This document shows positions 27,292 to 34,437 of a stretch of DNA of 39,783 nt, in pieces (position 1 is the first letter of the stretch; every line of letters starts with the position of its first letter). The notes under the pieces are model-generated. The model did not search any database. It was not told where the DNA came from and worked only from the letters and a program-made list of their open reading frames with translations. This DNA comes from an uncultured Bacteroidota bacterium (GTDB taxonomy: Bacteria; Bacteroidota; Bacteroidia; Chitinophagales; Chitinophagaceae): assembly GCA_903887005.1 (NCBI GenBank), contig CAISOH010000421.1:1-39783 (forward strand). Reading direction: 5' to 3'. Both the position numbers and the translations under genes were made by a program.

Positions 27292-27299
27292 AAAAAATA
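27292..27299 (+). promoter_or_regulatory. -7 box close to the membrane protein start
   Basis: TAGTTTTG matches TAnnTTTG exactly, but it ends 6 bp before the ATG at 27306 and lacks a clear -33 TTG. If used, the transcript would be leaderless or nearly so. Confidence 0.3.
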
Positions 27300-27305
27300 A
27301 CTCTT

Positions 27306-27962
27306 ATGTATCAGCAAATGAAGTGGTTAGGGAAATGGGGCCGTAATCATATGTATCAGGCGCAGTTGATAATTGTTCTTTGTTATGCGCTATTGTTTGC
27401 ATTGTATCACTTTTACGGGCAGGTTTTGCAAGGCGGGGATATAAAGATACCCAAAGCATTGGTTTATGTTTGTCTTACTGTAGCTGCGGTAGTTTATACC
27501 GTCCACGAACTGGTACACAGGCATGTGTTTATTGGAAACAGGTTTGTTTTCCTCAAGCTTTCCTGCATGGTAATCCTTTCTTTTTCATTTTTTGGCTTAT
27601 TGGTAGTATCCACCCAGCCGGCCGGCACATTTCCGTTATATCAAGTCAAATCGTATGCAGCATATCCTGTCCCAAAAAAGTCTGGTATGGCGAATGCTTC
27701 GGGAATACTTAGTCATGAGGTGAAGCAAACAAACAAACCGTCAATTGGCGGACAGATTGCGCTAATTGCATTAGTGATTTTACTGTCTGCTTTGCTGGAG
27801 TTGGTGATTGCGGCATTATCTTGCTCGATAGCCTGCTCTGGCAATAGTTTTTTGGCTGTCGCAGTTTTAGTATTTGGAACTTCAGGTGTGGCTGTTCTTG
27901 CTGTTTACCTTATACGAAATATTTTGGGTAGGCCAAAACACCGAAATAGATGGCAGAACTAG
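27306..27962 (+). CDS. Membrane protein with four to five TM segments, unknown function
   Basis: The 218-residue protein has hydrophobic segments at about residues 20-38, 50-66, 80-100, 148-172 and 180-203, with a small periplasmic-type loop between the third and fourth. A 'VHELVHRHVF' segment near residue 65 contains HExxH, but it sits at a membrane edge and I do not treat it as proof of a protease. It is not a family I recognise. It stands alone between the DUF5329 gene and the transposon region. Confidence 0.7.
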   Translation: MYQQMKWLGKWGRNHMYQAQLIIVLCYALLFALYHFYGQVLQGGDIKIPKALVYVCLTVAAVVYTVHELVHRHVFIGNRFVFLKLSCMVILSFSFFGLLVVSTQPAGTFPLYQVKSYAAYPVPKKSGMANASGILSHEVKQTNKPSIGGQIALIALVILLSALLELVIAALSCSIACSGNSFLAVAVLVFGTSGVAVLAVYLIRNILGRPKHRNRWQN

Positions 27963-28409
27963 CGTACCAATCGCAATAACAAATTGTGTATCATCGTTGT
28001 TGCACTGAAATGACAATTGAAACTTCCATTACTGAAGTAAACTTTCAATCAGCAATTTTTACACCTTTGTCGTTGTAAATGGATTTTATGCATGTATCCA
28101 TACTCTATAAATGCCCCGGGAAGGGTACCATATGATTGTCTATGGCTGAAAGGTGCTTCTCCATTGAGATATGCACATAAAAAAACCTGATAATCAATTG
28201 ACTACCAGGTTTTTTAGTCGGGATGACTGGACATATTTCGAACGTGTTTATTAAGGACTTGATAGCGTTGCAAGCCTTAATGAGTAACATAGAGCATTTA
28301 TGGGTAAGAACAGTCTAATTCGTGCCTATTCGGGTATGGGTTGGCTGGACGATATTCGAACGGATTTGAATTTCTCGCTAACTTCATTGTAGTTCAAGAA
28401 TTAATTATC
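27963..28409. other. Left flank of the transposon-like gene with tRNA-like remnant
   Basis: The first 200 bp show no gene. At ~28181-28214 a hairpin AAAAAACCTG/CAGGTTTTTT lies directly before GTCGGGATGACTGG (28217-28230). That is the arrangement 'terminator then tRNA 3' end' seen on the minus strand at the intact tRNA-Pro 3 kb away. The T-loop heptamer TTCGAAC follows at 28237 and again at 28355, but the rest of a tRNA is absent. The open frame 28105-28290 (minus) runs through these structures and is probably not a gene. Confidence 0.5.
28181..28214 (-). terminator. Hairpin with A/T runs beside the tRNA-like remnant
   Basis: AAAAAACCTG and CAGGTTTTTT form a 10-bp stem around a loop that includes TAATCAATTGACTA. 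It could end transcription in either direction and probably served the tRNA whose 3' end remains at 28217-28230. Confidence 0.55.
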
Positions 28410-31116
28410 ATGCAAATTAGTGATGAAATTTTATCAGGCTTTATTAATTGCCAATATAAAGCCTATTTAATAAGCGAGAATAAAGCGGGAAGTATTTCTG
28501 AATACCAAATCCTTTATAATCAACTAAAGCAAAAACATAAAGCAAATTTTGAAAAAAATATTTCGAAGAACGAAACTCTGGTCTCGTCAAACTCTGTATT
28601 TGATAATATTATTTCGACTGCAGGAATCGCCTTAAATCTAAAATTTACAAACGCTAACATTGATCTGACGCTTGACGGAATTGAACTTAAAGGAAAGAAA
28701 AGCAGCATACCAATTTTTATCACACCATTTGAAAAAATTACTAAAACTGATAAGTTATTCCTTGCTTTACAGGTAACGCTAATCCAAAATGAATTTAGTC
28801 TACAGATTGAAAATTGCAAAATAGTTTCCGGAACAAATCTTAAGCAAACGAAATTTAAATTTTCATCTTTCGCAAAACCCATAAAGAAATTAATGAGTGA
28901 GATGAATAAACTTTTATTCAACTCAAAGCCTCCTGTATTCTTTAGGAACAGCCACTGCCAAGTTTGCGAATTTCAAAAAAGTTGCCTCGAAAAATTAATT
29001 GAGAGAGATGATTTAAGTCTTTTGTCTGGTATGAGTAAGAAAGAAATTGAGCAAAAAAATAATAAAGGATTATTTTCAGTAAAACAACTATCATATACCT
29101 TCCGTCCCAAAAAGAAATTAAACAGGAGAAGAAAATTCCTGCCTGAACTGAAAGCATATGCATTAAGAGAAAATAAGACTTTCATTCAAGACCTTCCTAT
29201 TTTCAAAGAAGTTACTACCGAATTGTATTTAGATTTTGAAGGACTTCCTGACCGATCTTTCAATTATTTAATTGGGTTAATAGTAAAGGATGAAAATCAA
29301 GAAAAAGAATATTCATTCTGGGCTGAAAATAAAAGTGAGGAAATAAAGATGTTCGTTGATTTATTAGATGTTATTGATAAGATTGATGACTATGCTATTT
29401 ACCATTTTGGGGCGTATGAAATACAAGTACTAAAAAGGATTTCTAAAAACCTCCCTGATAAATACCAGGAAGTAATAAAAACGGTCATTAATAAATCATT
29501 CAATATTCTAAACATATTCGCAAATAATGTTTACCCTCCCACATATTCAAATAGCTTAAAAGAAATTGCAAGGTATCTATCATTTAATTGGACGGAGGCA
29601 GATGCATCAGGTTTACAAAGTATTGTATGGAGATACCAATGGGAATCAACCGCCGACAAGGATGTGAAAGCTAAATTGATTACATACAATATTGAAGATT
29701 GCAGAGCTTTATTAATAATTAAAGATTGGGTAGCGCTAATTCCTAAAAATGATGATGATAATATTAGAAAAACCGAAAACATAAAGATTGATTCAATTAG
29801 AAAATGGGGTAAAGTTAACTTTCAAATTAAACAGCTTGAAAACATCAATAGCTGTGCATATTTTAATTATCAACGAGATAAAGTATTTGTTAAAACATAT
29901 CCTGAAATTGCCAAACAACAAAAGAAGTCAAGGCAAAAGAAACATTCAAAAAAATTAATTCCCAATAAAATAATAGAGCCAGAACGACCTAAAATTTGTC
30001 GAAAATGTAAAGGAAATAAATTTCTCAAACATGATAAACAACAGCACACAGTTATTGATTTGAAAATTGGAAAGACGTGCATCAAAAGACATATAATATT
30101 ATTTCATAATGATAGATACAGATGTACTCATTGCAGAACAATACATAACCCTGAAAATTTTATCAGAGGGAATAGTAAATATGGTTGGGATTTACAGTGC
30201 TGGATAATAAACCAGAATATTCAATATCGCATTAGTTTTAAAAAAATTGGGCTGCTATTAAAAGAAACATTTGATATTGATTTTCCTAATGTTGGTGTTC
30301 AAATTCGGTCAAAATTTTCCTTGTTTTATAAAACAACTTTCAAAGAAATATTTGACCAAATTAAAAGAAGTGCTTTAATTCATATTGATGAAACTACTTT
30401 CCATATTGGTAATGAGGTTGCCTATGTTTGGGTGTTTACCAATATAAACACCGTATATTACTTATTTAAACCAACAAGGGAAGCCGAATTTTTAAAAGAA
30501 CTGTTGTCTGAATTCAAAGGTGTATTAATTAGTGATTTTTATGCAGGATATGATGCGCTAACCTGTCCAAAACAAAGATGTTTAATTCATTTAATACGAA
30601 ATCTCAATGATGATTTAGTAAAGAATCAGTTGAATGTTGAGTTTCAAGTTATGGTTAATAATTTTTCAAAACTACTTAATGAAATAATATTGACAGTTAA
30701 TAAATTTGGTCTTAAAAAACGGCATCTTAATAAACATCATAAAATAGTTGATTTATTTTTTTCACAGCTTAAAGTAATAGAATTTGAAACTAATATATGT
30801 GAAACATGGAGAAAAAAATTTCTTTCTTATCAAAATGAATTGTTTACTTTTTTGAATTACGATGGTGTCCCTTGGAATAACAACAACGCCGAGGCTGCAA
30901 TAAAAGCAGTAGCCTTATATAGGAGAGATGTTGATGGACTGCCAACGCCAAATTCAATTCAAGAATATCTTGTTTTACTCAGCATTCAACAAACCTGTAG
31001 ATATAGGGGTATTAATTATTTTAAGTTTCTTCAATCCGCCAAAACAACCTTATCAAACTATTCTGAGGAACCGAGAAAAAATGCACCATTGTTGAATGTT
31101 GAAACTGGATTCGAAC
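28217..31116 (+). mobile_element. Transposon-like element at a tRNA T-arm (limits uncertain)
   Basis: The left side carries GTCGGGATGACTGGA (28217-28231), a tRNA 3' end up to the T-arm. The right side carries ACTGGATTCGAACC (31104-31117), the rest of a T-arm. The two share ACTGGA, as if an element had inserted into or beside a tRNA gene. No terminal inverted repeats were found by eye, so the limits are a guess. The cargo is the single 904-residue gene. Confidence 0.4.
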
Positions 31117-31124
31117 CAAGCTAA
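28410..31124 (+). CDS. Fusion of RecB/Cas4-like nuclease, DEDD exonuclease and IS66-like transposase
   Basis: I start at 28410 (904 aa); the longer frame begins with TTG at 28341 inside T-loop-like DNA. Residues ~1-200 resemble TM0106-type RecB nucleases: Cys14, and Cys183-x2-Cys186-x5-Cys192, the four-cysteine Fe-S pattern of Cas4/AddB-type nucleases. Residues ~270-445 look like a YprB-type DEDD exonuclease ('LYLDFEG' Asp275/Glu277, 'YHFGAYE', 'YNIEDC' Asp430). Residues ~530-880 are an IS66-like transposase: zinc finger CxxC at 530/533 and 572/575, then DDE residues Asp660 ('HIDET'), Asp709 ('ISDFYAGYD') and Glu828 ('NNNNAEAAIK'). The gene is clearly richer in A+T than its neighbours. IS66 TnpA/TnpB partners are absent. 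Confidence 0.85.
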   Translation: MQISDEILSGFINCQYKAYLISENKAGSISEYQILYNQLKQKHKANFEKNISKNETLVSSNSVFDNIISTAGIALNLKFTNANIDLTLDGIELKGKKSSIPIFITPFEKITKTDKLFLALQVTLIQNEFSLQIENCKIVSGTNLKQTKFKFSSFAKPIKKLMSEMNKLLFNSKPPVFFRNSHCQVCEFQKSCLEKLIERDDLSLLSGMSKKEIEQKNNKGLFSVKQLSYTFRPKKKLNRRRKFLPELKAYALRENKTFIQDLPIFKEVTTELYLDFEGLPDRSFNYLIGLIVKDENQEKEYSFWAENKSEEIKMFVDLLDVIDKIDDYAIYHFGAYEIQVLKRISKNLPDKYQEVIKTVINKSFNILNIFANNVYPPTYSNSLKEIARYLSFNWTEADASGLQSIVWRYQWESTADKDVKAKLITYNIEDCRALLIIKDWVALIPKNDDDNIRKTENIKIDSIRKWGKVNFQIKQLENINSCAYFNYQRDKVFVKTYPEIAKQQKKSRQKKHSKKLIPNKIIEPERPKICRKCKGNKFLKHDKQQHTVIDLKIGKTCIKRHIILFHNDRYRCTHCRTIHNPENFIRGNSKYGWDLQCWIINQNIQYRISFKKIGLLLKETFDIDFPNVGVQIRSKFSLFYKTTFKEIFDQIKRSALIHIDETTFHIGNEVAYVWVFTNINTVYYLFKPTREAEFLKELLSEFKGVLISDFYAGYDALTCPKQRCLIHLIRNLNDDLVKNQLNVEFQVMVNNFSKLLNEIILTVNKFGLKKRHLNKHHKIVDLFFSQLKVIEFETNICETWRKKFLSYQNELFTFLNYDGVPWNNNNAEAAIKAVALYRRDVDGLPTPNSIQEYLVLLSIQQTCRYRGINYFKFLQSAKTTLSNYSEEPRKNAPLLNVETGFEPS

Positions 31125-31183
31125 AACCTCTATAATCAAGGCTTTTACTAATTTATATGAAAATGCCATAATCATTTCGAACT

Positions 31184-31212
31184 AAAAACCCGCTACGAGA
31201 GCGGGTTTTTAA
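31184..31212 (-). terminator. Terminator of tRNA-Pro
   Basis: AAAAACCCGCT (31184-31194) and AGCGGGTTTTT (31200-31210) form a perfect 11-bp stem around ACGAG, just after the 3' end of the minus-strand tRNA. Confidence 0.85.
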
Positions 31213-31218
31213 TTTATG

Positions 31219-31292
31219 TCGGGAAGACAGGATTCGAACCTGCGACCACAAGACCCCCAGCCTTGTGCGCTACCGGGCTGCGCTACTTCCCG
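31219..31292 (-). tRNA. tRNA-Pro, anticodon GGG
   Basis: The minus strand folds into a full cloverleaf. The acceptor stem is CGGGAAG/CTTCCCG, the D stem GCGC/GCGC, and the anticodon stem CAAGG/TCTTG with loop CTGGGGG, so the anticodon is GGG. The T arm is CAGG-TTCGAAT-CCTG. The discriminator base is A, and CCA is not encoded. An intrinsic terminator follows. Confidence 0.93.
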
Positions 31293-31363
31293 AAAATCAT
31301 TAATAATAAAAACAAACTAACAATTTCCTTTTAAATGGGCTGCAAAGGTAATCTAAAAATCTT

Positions 31364-31960
31364 TTACGACAAATCTGTTGAAATAAGCTTTAAAAACTCG
31401 GAACGGGTTTCATTTTTCATAAACTGACCGCTGAATGCCGATGTGGTGGTAACACTGTTCTGTTTCTGCACGCCACGCTGCATCATACATAGATGCTGCG
31501 CCTCAATCACAACGCCTACACCCAGCGGATGCAGCGTTGCCTGTATCACATCCAGTATCTGGTGCGTCATCCGCTCCTGCACCTGCAGGCGGCGGGCGAA
31601 ACATTCCACCACATGGGCTATTTTGCTCAACCCTGTTATCCATCCGTCAGGTATGTACGCTATATGGGCCTTGCCAAAGAAGGGAAGCATATGGTGCTCG
31701 CACATCGAATACAGCTCTATATTTTTCACCAGCACCATTTCCTTATACGACTCATGAAATTTTGCGGAAAGCAATATTTCAGATGCATTCATATTATAAC
31801 CCTGCGTCATGAACTGCATCGCCTTTGCAATGCGTTCCGGGGTTTTCTGTAAGCCTTCTCTTTCAGGATTTTCACCGATAGCCGTTAAAACAGAACGATA
31901 TGCTGTCATAAGCTGATCAGTAGCTTCTTTGTCATAAACCTCTTTCTTGTGATAAGCCAA
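31364..31960 (-). CDS. folE: GTP cyclohydrolase I
   Basis: The 198-residue enzyme converts GTP to 7,8-dihydroneopterin triphosphate, the first step to folate and tetrahydropterins. Zinc ligands are visible as Cys87 and His90 in '[13 protein letters not shown]' and Cys158 in '[10 protein letters not shown]'; '[18 protein letters not shown]' is the conserved substrate-binding stretch. The length is normal for the family. The PTPS-type gene lies 64 bp upstream on the same strand, so the two may form a pterin operon read from the promoter at 32452-32482. Confidence 0.97.
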   Translation of the reverse strand: MAYHKKEVYDKEATDQLMTAYRSVLTAIGENPEREGLQKTPERIAKAMQFMTQGYNMNASEILLSAKFHESYKEMVLVKNIELYSMCEHHMLPFFGKAHIAYIPDGWITGLSKIAHVVECFARRLQVQERMTHQILDVIQATLHPLGVGVVIEAQHLCMMQRGVQKQNSVTTTSAFSGQFMKNETRSEFLKLISTDLS

Positions 31961-32024
31961 AATATGATGATTTATTGTTGATAATTGATGTTTTTACTAT
32001 AGCGGTTACGGATTAAAAACTATT

Positions 32025-32435
32025 TCACCCAAAGTACTCCACGTAAATCTTCTGAGTCTCAATCAATTTTACGCAGTGAAGTTTTACAGCGCCTTTTTCA
32101 ATATGGGGTTGTAACTCATTCCATATAGCAATTGCAAAGTTTTCAGCGCTGGTAAATTTCCCTTTCATAAAGTCCACGTCTAAGTTCAGGTTACGGTGAT
32201 CTACTTTTTCCACTATTATGTCTTTAATCAGATCGCCCAATGTTTTGGCATTGAAAATAAACCCGGTTTCCGGATCAGGCTCGCCTTTTATAGTAACGTG
32301 CAGCTCATAATTATGGCCGTGCCAGTTTGCATTGGCGCATTTTCCAAAGACTTTTTTGTTCTCCTCGTCACTCCAGTTTTTGTTTTCTAATTTATGAGCC
32401 GCATTAAAATACTCAACTCGTGTCAGGTGAACCAT
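32025..32435 (-). CDS. 6-pyruvoyl-tetrahydropterin synthase / QueD family enzyme
   Basis: The 136-residue protein belongs to COG0720. Zinc ligands are His14 ('FNAAHKL'), His39 and His41 ('WHGHNY'), and the catalytic Cys33 precedes them as C-x5-HGH ('CANANWHGH'). That spacing is the one usually linked to 6-pyruvoyl-tetrahydropterin synthase, whereas QueD proteins typically show C-x3-HGH. With folE next door, it probably acts on dihydroneopterin triphosphate, either toward tetrahydrobiopterin-like cofactors or toward the queuosine precursor. It has a good promoter of its own. Confidence 0.9.
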   Translation of the reverse strand: MVHLTRVEYFNAAHKLENKNWSDEENKKVFGKCANANWHGHNYELHVTIKGEPDPETGFIFNAKTLGDLIKDIIVEKVDHRNLNLDVDFMKGKFTSAENFAIAIWNELQPHIEKGAVKLHCVKLIETQKIYVEYFG

Positions 32436-32451
32436 TTTTATAATTTAAGTG

Positions 32452-32482
32452 CAAAATTAGGCTTACTATATGGTTTTCGCAA
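32452..32482 (-). promoter_or_regulatory. Promoter of the PTPS-folE genes
   Basis: On the minus strand TAATTTTG (32459-32452) matches TAnnTTTG and TTG (32482-32480) lies 20 bp upstream. The predicted transcript start is ~10 bp before the ATG at 32435. The -33 box overlaps the region upstream of the divergent mqnB start. Confidence 0.6.
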
Positions 32483-32502
32483 AAAAAGCGTTTAATTGCG
32501 TT

Positions 32503-33153
32503 ATGAACCTGCTTATTGTAGCAGCTACAGAAGCTGAAATAGCGCCTTTCCTGGCATACATAGATAATAGCTCCTCTCCTTTGGAGAGGCCGGGAGAGGC
32601 TCTTATTACCGGCATAGGTATTCTTGCCACCGCTTATTCGTTAACCAAACATCTTCAATCAAATAAGTACGACCTTGTAGTACAAGCGGGTGTCGGTGGT
32701 ACCTTTGACCATAGCATTCCATTAGGTGAAGTTGTATTCATTACCTGCGACCAATATGGCGACCTCGGCGCTGAAGACCATGACGATTACTTAGATATTT
32801 TTGAAATGGGCCTGATTCACAGAAATACTGATCCGCACAGGGATGGCAAATTACCAGTACCGCTTTTACCCCTTCATGAAAAAATACGTTTACCCCGTGT
32901 AAATGGCCTCACTGTAAATACAGTCAGCGGTAATGAACGTAGTATAAAACTCCGATCGGAGAAATATGGCTGCCAGGTAGAAAGTATGGAAGGAGCTGCA
33001 TTTCATTATGTTTGCCTCCGCGAAAATGTACCCTTTGCACAAATACGCAGTATCTCCAATTATGTAACCCCGCGGGATAAGAGCCAATGGAAAATGAAAG
33101 AGGCCATCATCAATCTCAATAACTGGTTAATAGACTTTGTTGAAACACTGTAA
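32503..33153 (+). CDS. mqnB: Futalosine hydrolase
   Basis: I start at the ATG at 32503 (216 aa), where 'MNLLIVAATEAEIAPFL' matches the family's N-terminus; the longer frame from 32470 would overlap the divergent promoter. The fold is that of nucleoside phosphorylases: 'VVQAGVGGTFD' near residue 65, 'VNTVSGNE' and 'QVESMEGAAFHYVC' (Glu-Met-Glu type active-site loop) in the C-terminal half. It removes hypoxanthine from futalosine in the alternative menaquinone route. mqnD follows on the same strand, with a MITE-like element between. Confidence 0.92.
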   Translation: MNLLIVAATEAEIAPFLAYIDNSSSPLERPGEALITGIGILATAYSLTKHLQSNKYDLVVQAGVGGTFDHSIPLGEVVFITCDQYGDLGAEDHDDYLDIFEMGLIHRNTDPHRDGKLPVPLLPLHEKIRLPRVNGLTVNTVSGNERSIKLRSEKYGCQVESMEGAAFHYVCLRENVPFAQIRSISNYVTPRDKSQWKMKEAIINLNNWLIDFVETL

Positions 33154-33187
33154 CTTCCAAACATCCTACCTTTGCTTTATACTTGAT

Positions 33188-33318
33188 AAGGGAGAAATTA
33201 GTGACTTTTATTGATAAAGTTAAATAGATAACCTGTCATGGTGAGCCGCGCCGAACCATGACATGCTGAATGATGAACTTAATCTGAACAAAATTCTGTA
33301 CTCACTAATTTATCCCTT
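33188..33318. repeat. MITE-like inverted-repeat element between mqnB and mqnD
   Basis: AAGGGAGAAATTAGTGA (33188-33204) is the reverse complement, with one mismatch, of TCACTAATTTATCCCTT (33302-33318). Inside is a second perfect inverted repeat, TGTCATGGT/ACCATGACA, with a GC-rich loop. A related, shorter copy begins near 39452. Confidence 0.75.
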
Positions 33319-33356
33319 GCGAAGGTATGATACTATCATTTTAAAATTTTTCAATA

Positions 33357-34187
33357 GTGAAACTAACACTCGGCTTCAGCCCATGCCCCAATGACACATT
33401 TATTTTCGATGCCATGGTAAATGGCAAGATAAATACAATGGGCATTACGTTTGATTATGTAATGGAGGATGTGGAGACGCTCAATATATGGGCGGAGCAA
33501 GGCAAACTGGACATAACCAAACTCAGTTACAATACATTTATCCATACCGTAAACCAATACGCCCTGCTGCATAGCGGCAGTGCATTGGGTGAAGGTGTAG
33601 GCCCGCTATTGGTATCGAAAAAGCCGCTTGACCTGGCAGAAATAGAAAATTTCAGCATCGCCATACCAGGCTTCAATACTACGGCTAATCTTTTATTATC
33701 GCTCGCCTTCCCGCAGGCCAGGAACAAAAAGGAATTAGTATTTAGCGACATAGAAACGGGCGTGCTCAACGGTGATTTTGACGCCGGGCTTATCATACAT
33801 GAAGGCAGGTTTACCTATGCTAAAAAAGGCCTCACAAAACTAATAGACCTCGGCGACTGGTGGGAACAGACAACTCATGCTGCCATACCGCTCGGTGGCA
33901 TCGTGATACGACGCAGCTACGATAAGGAACTCTGCACAGCAGTTGACAAAATCATCAAAGACAGCATTGCATATTCCTGGAAACGCTACCCTGAATTATC
34001 TCCTTTTATTACCTCAAACGCACAGGAAATGGAAGAAGATGTTATGCGCAAACATATTCAACTCTATGTAAACAGCTACACTACCGACCTTGGCGAAAAA
34101 GGCCGTAATGCCATTACTACTCTTTTTGAAAGAGCGAAACAGGGCGGAATATTAAAAGGGGAAATGCCCGGATCTATCTTTTATTGA
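33357..34187 (+). CDS. mqnD: 1,4-dihydroxy-6-naphthoate synthase
   Basis: The 276-residue enzyme works late in the futalosine route to menaquinone, turning cyclic dehypoxanthine futalosine into 1,4-dihydroxy-6-naphthoate. 'LGFSPCPNDTFIFDAM' at the N-terminus and the periplasmic-binding-protein-like fold ('GVGPLLVSKKPL', 'IPGFNTTANLLL', 'GLIIHEGRFTY') identify it. The start codon is GTG at 33357, the only one giving the family's usual N-terminus. mqnB lies upstream; other mqn genes are not in the window. Confidence 0.95.
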   Translation: MKLTLGFSPCPNDTFIFDAMVNGKINTMGITFDYVMEDVETLNIWAEQGKLDITKLSYNTFIHTVNQYALLHSGSALGEGVGPLLVSKKPLDLAEIENFSIAIPGFNTTANLLLSLAFPQARNKKELVFSDIETGVLNGDFDAGLIIHEGRFTYAKKGLTKLIDLGDWWEQTTHAAIPLGGIVIRRSYDKELCTAVDKIIKDSIAYSWKRYPELSPFITSNAQEMEEDVMRKHIQLYVNSYTTDLGEKGRNAITTLFERAKQGGILKGEMPGSIFY

Positions 34188-34437
34188 ACCGTTTCATAAC
34201 TTTGATGCTTATTTCTAAAGTAACTTTCCAGGTCTTTTTAGAATATCTTCATTAGCAATATCCGCAGCTTCTGATTTATCGTAAATAGAGAGGGACTGGC
34301 ATGCCCTCCAATATCGAAAATCTAAAAATGGAGTGGGCTTTTGCATAATTTATTGCCCAAAAATCCACTCCATTAAAATATTTTATCAAAATATAAAATA
34401 TAAAATCAACTGAGTACGCGCAATTTCAGGGGGAACC
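34188..34437. terminator. Bidirectional terminator between mqnD and the M28 peptidase gene
   Basis: Within this interval AATGGAGTGG (34327-34336) and CCACTCCATT (34365-34374) form a perfect 10-bp stem, extended inside by GGGC/GCCC. A or T runs lie on both sides. It separates the convergent mqnD and M28 peptidase genes. Nothing else is visible in the interval. Confidence 0.75.

Noticed and set aside
27495-27525. HExxH zinc protease motif in the membrane protein at 27306
   Set aside because: The HELVH sits at a membrane boundary with no other metalloprotease features, so it is probably chance.
28105-28290. Minus-strand 61-codon frame
   Set aside because: It runs through a terminator hairpin and a tRNA-like 3' end, so it is most likely an accidental frame.
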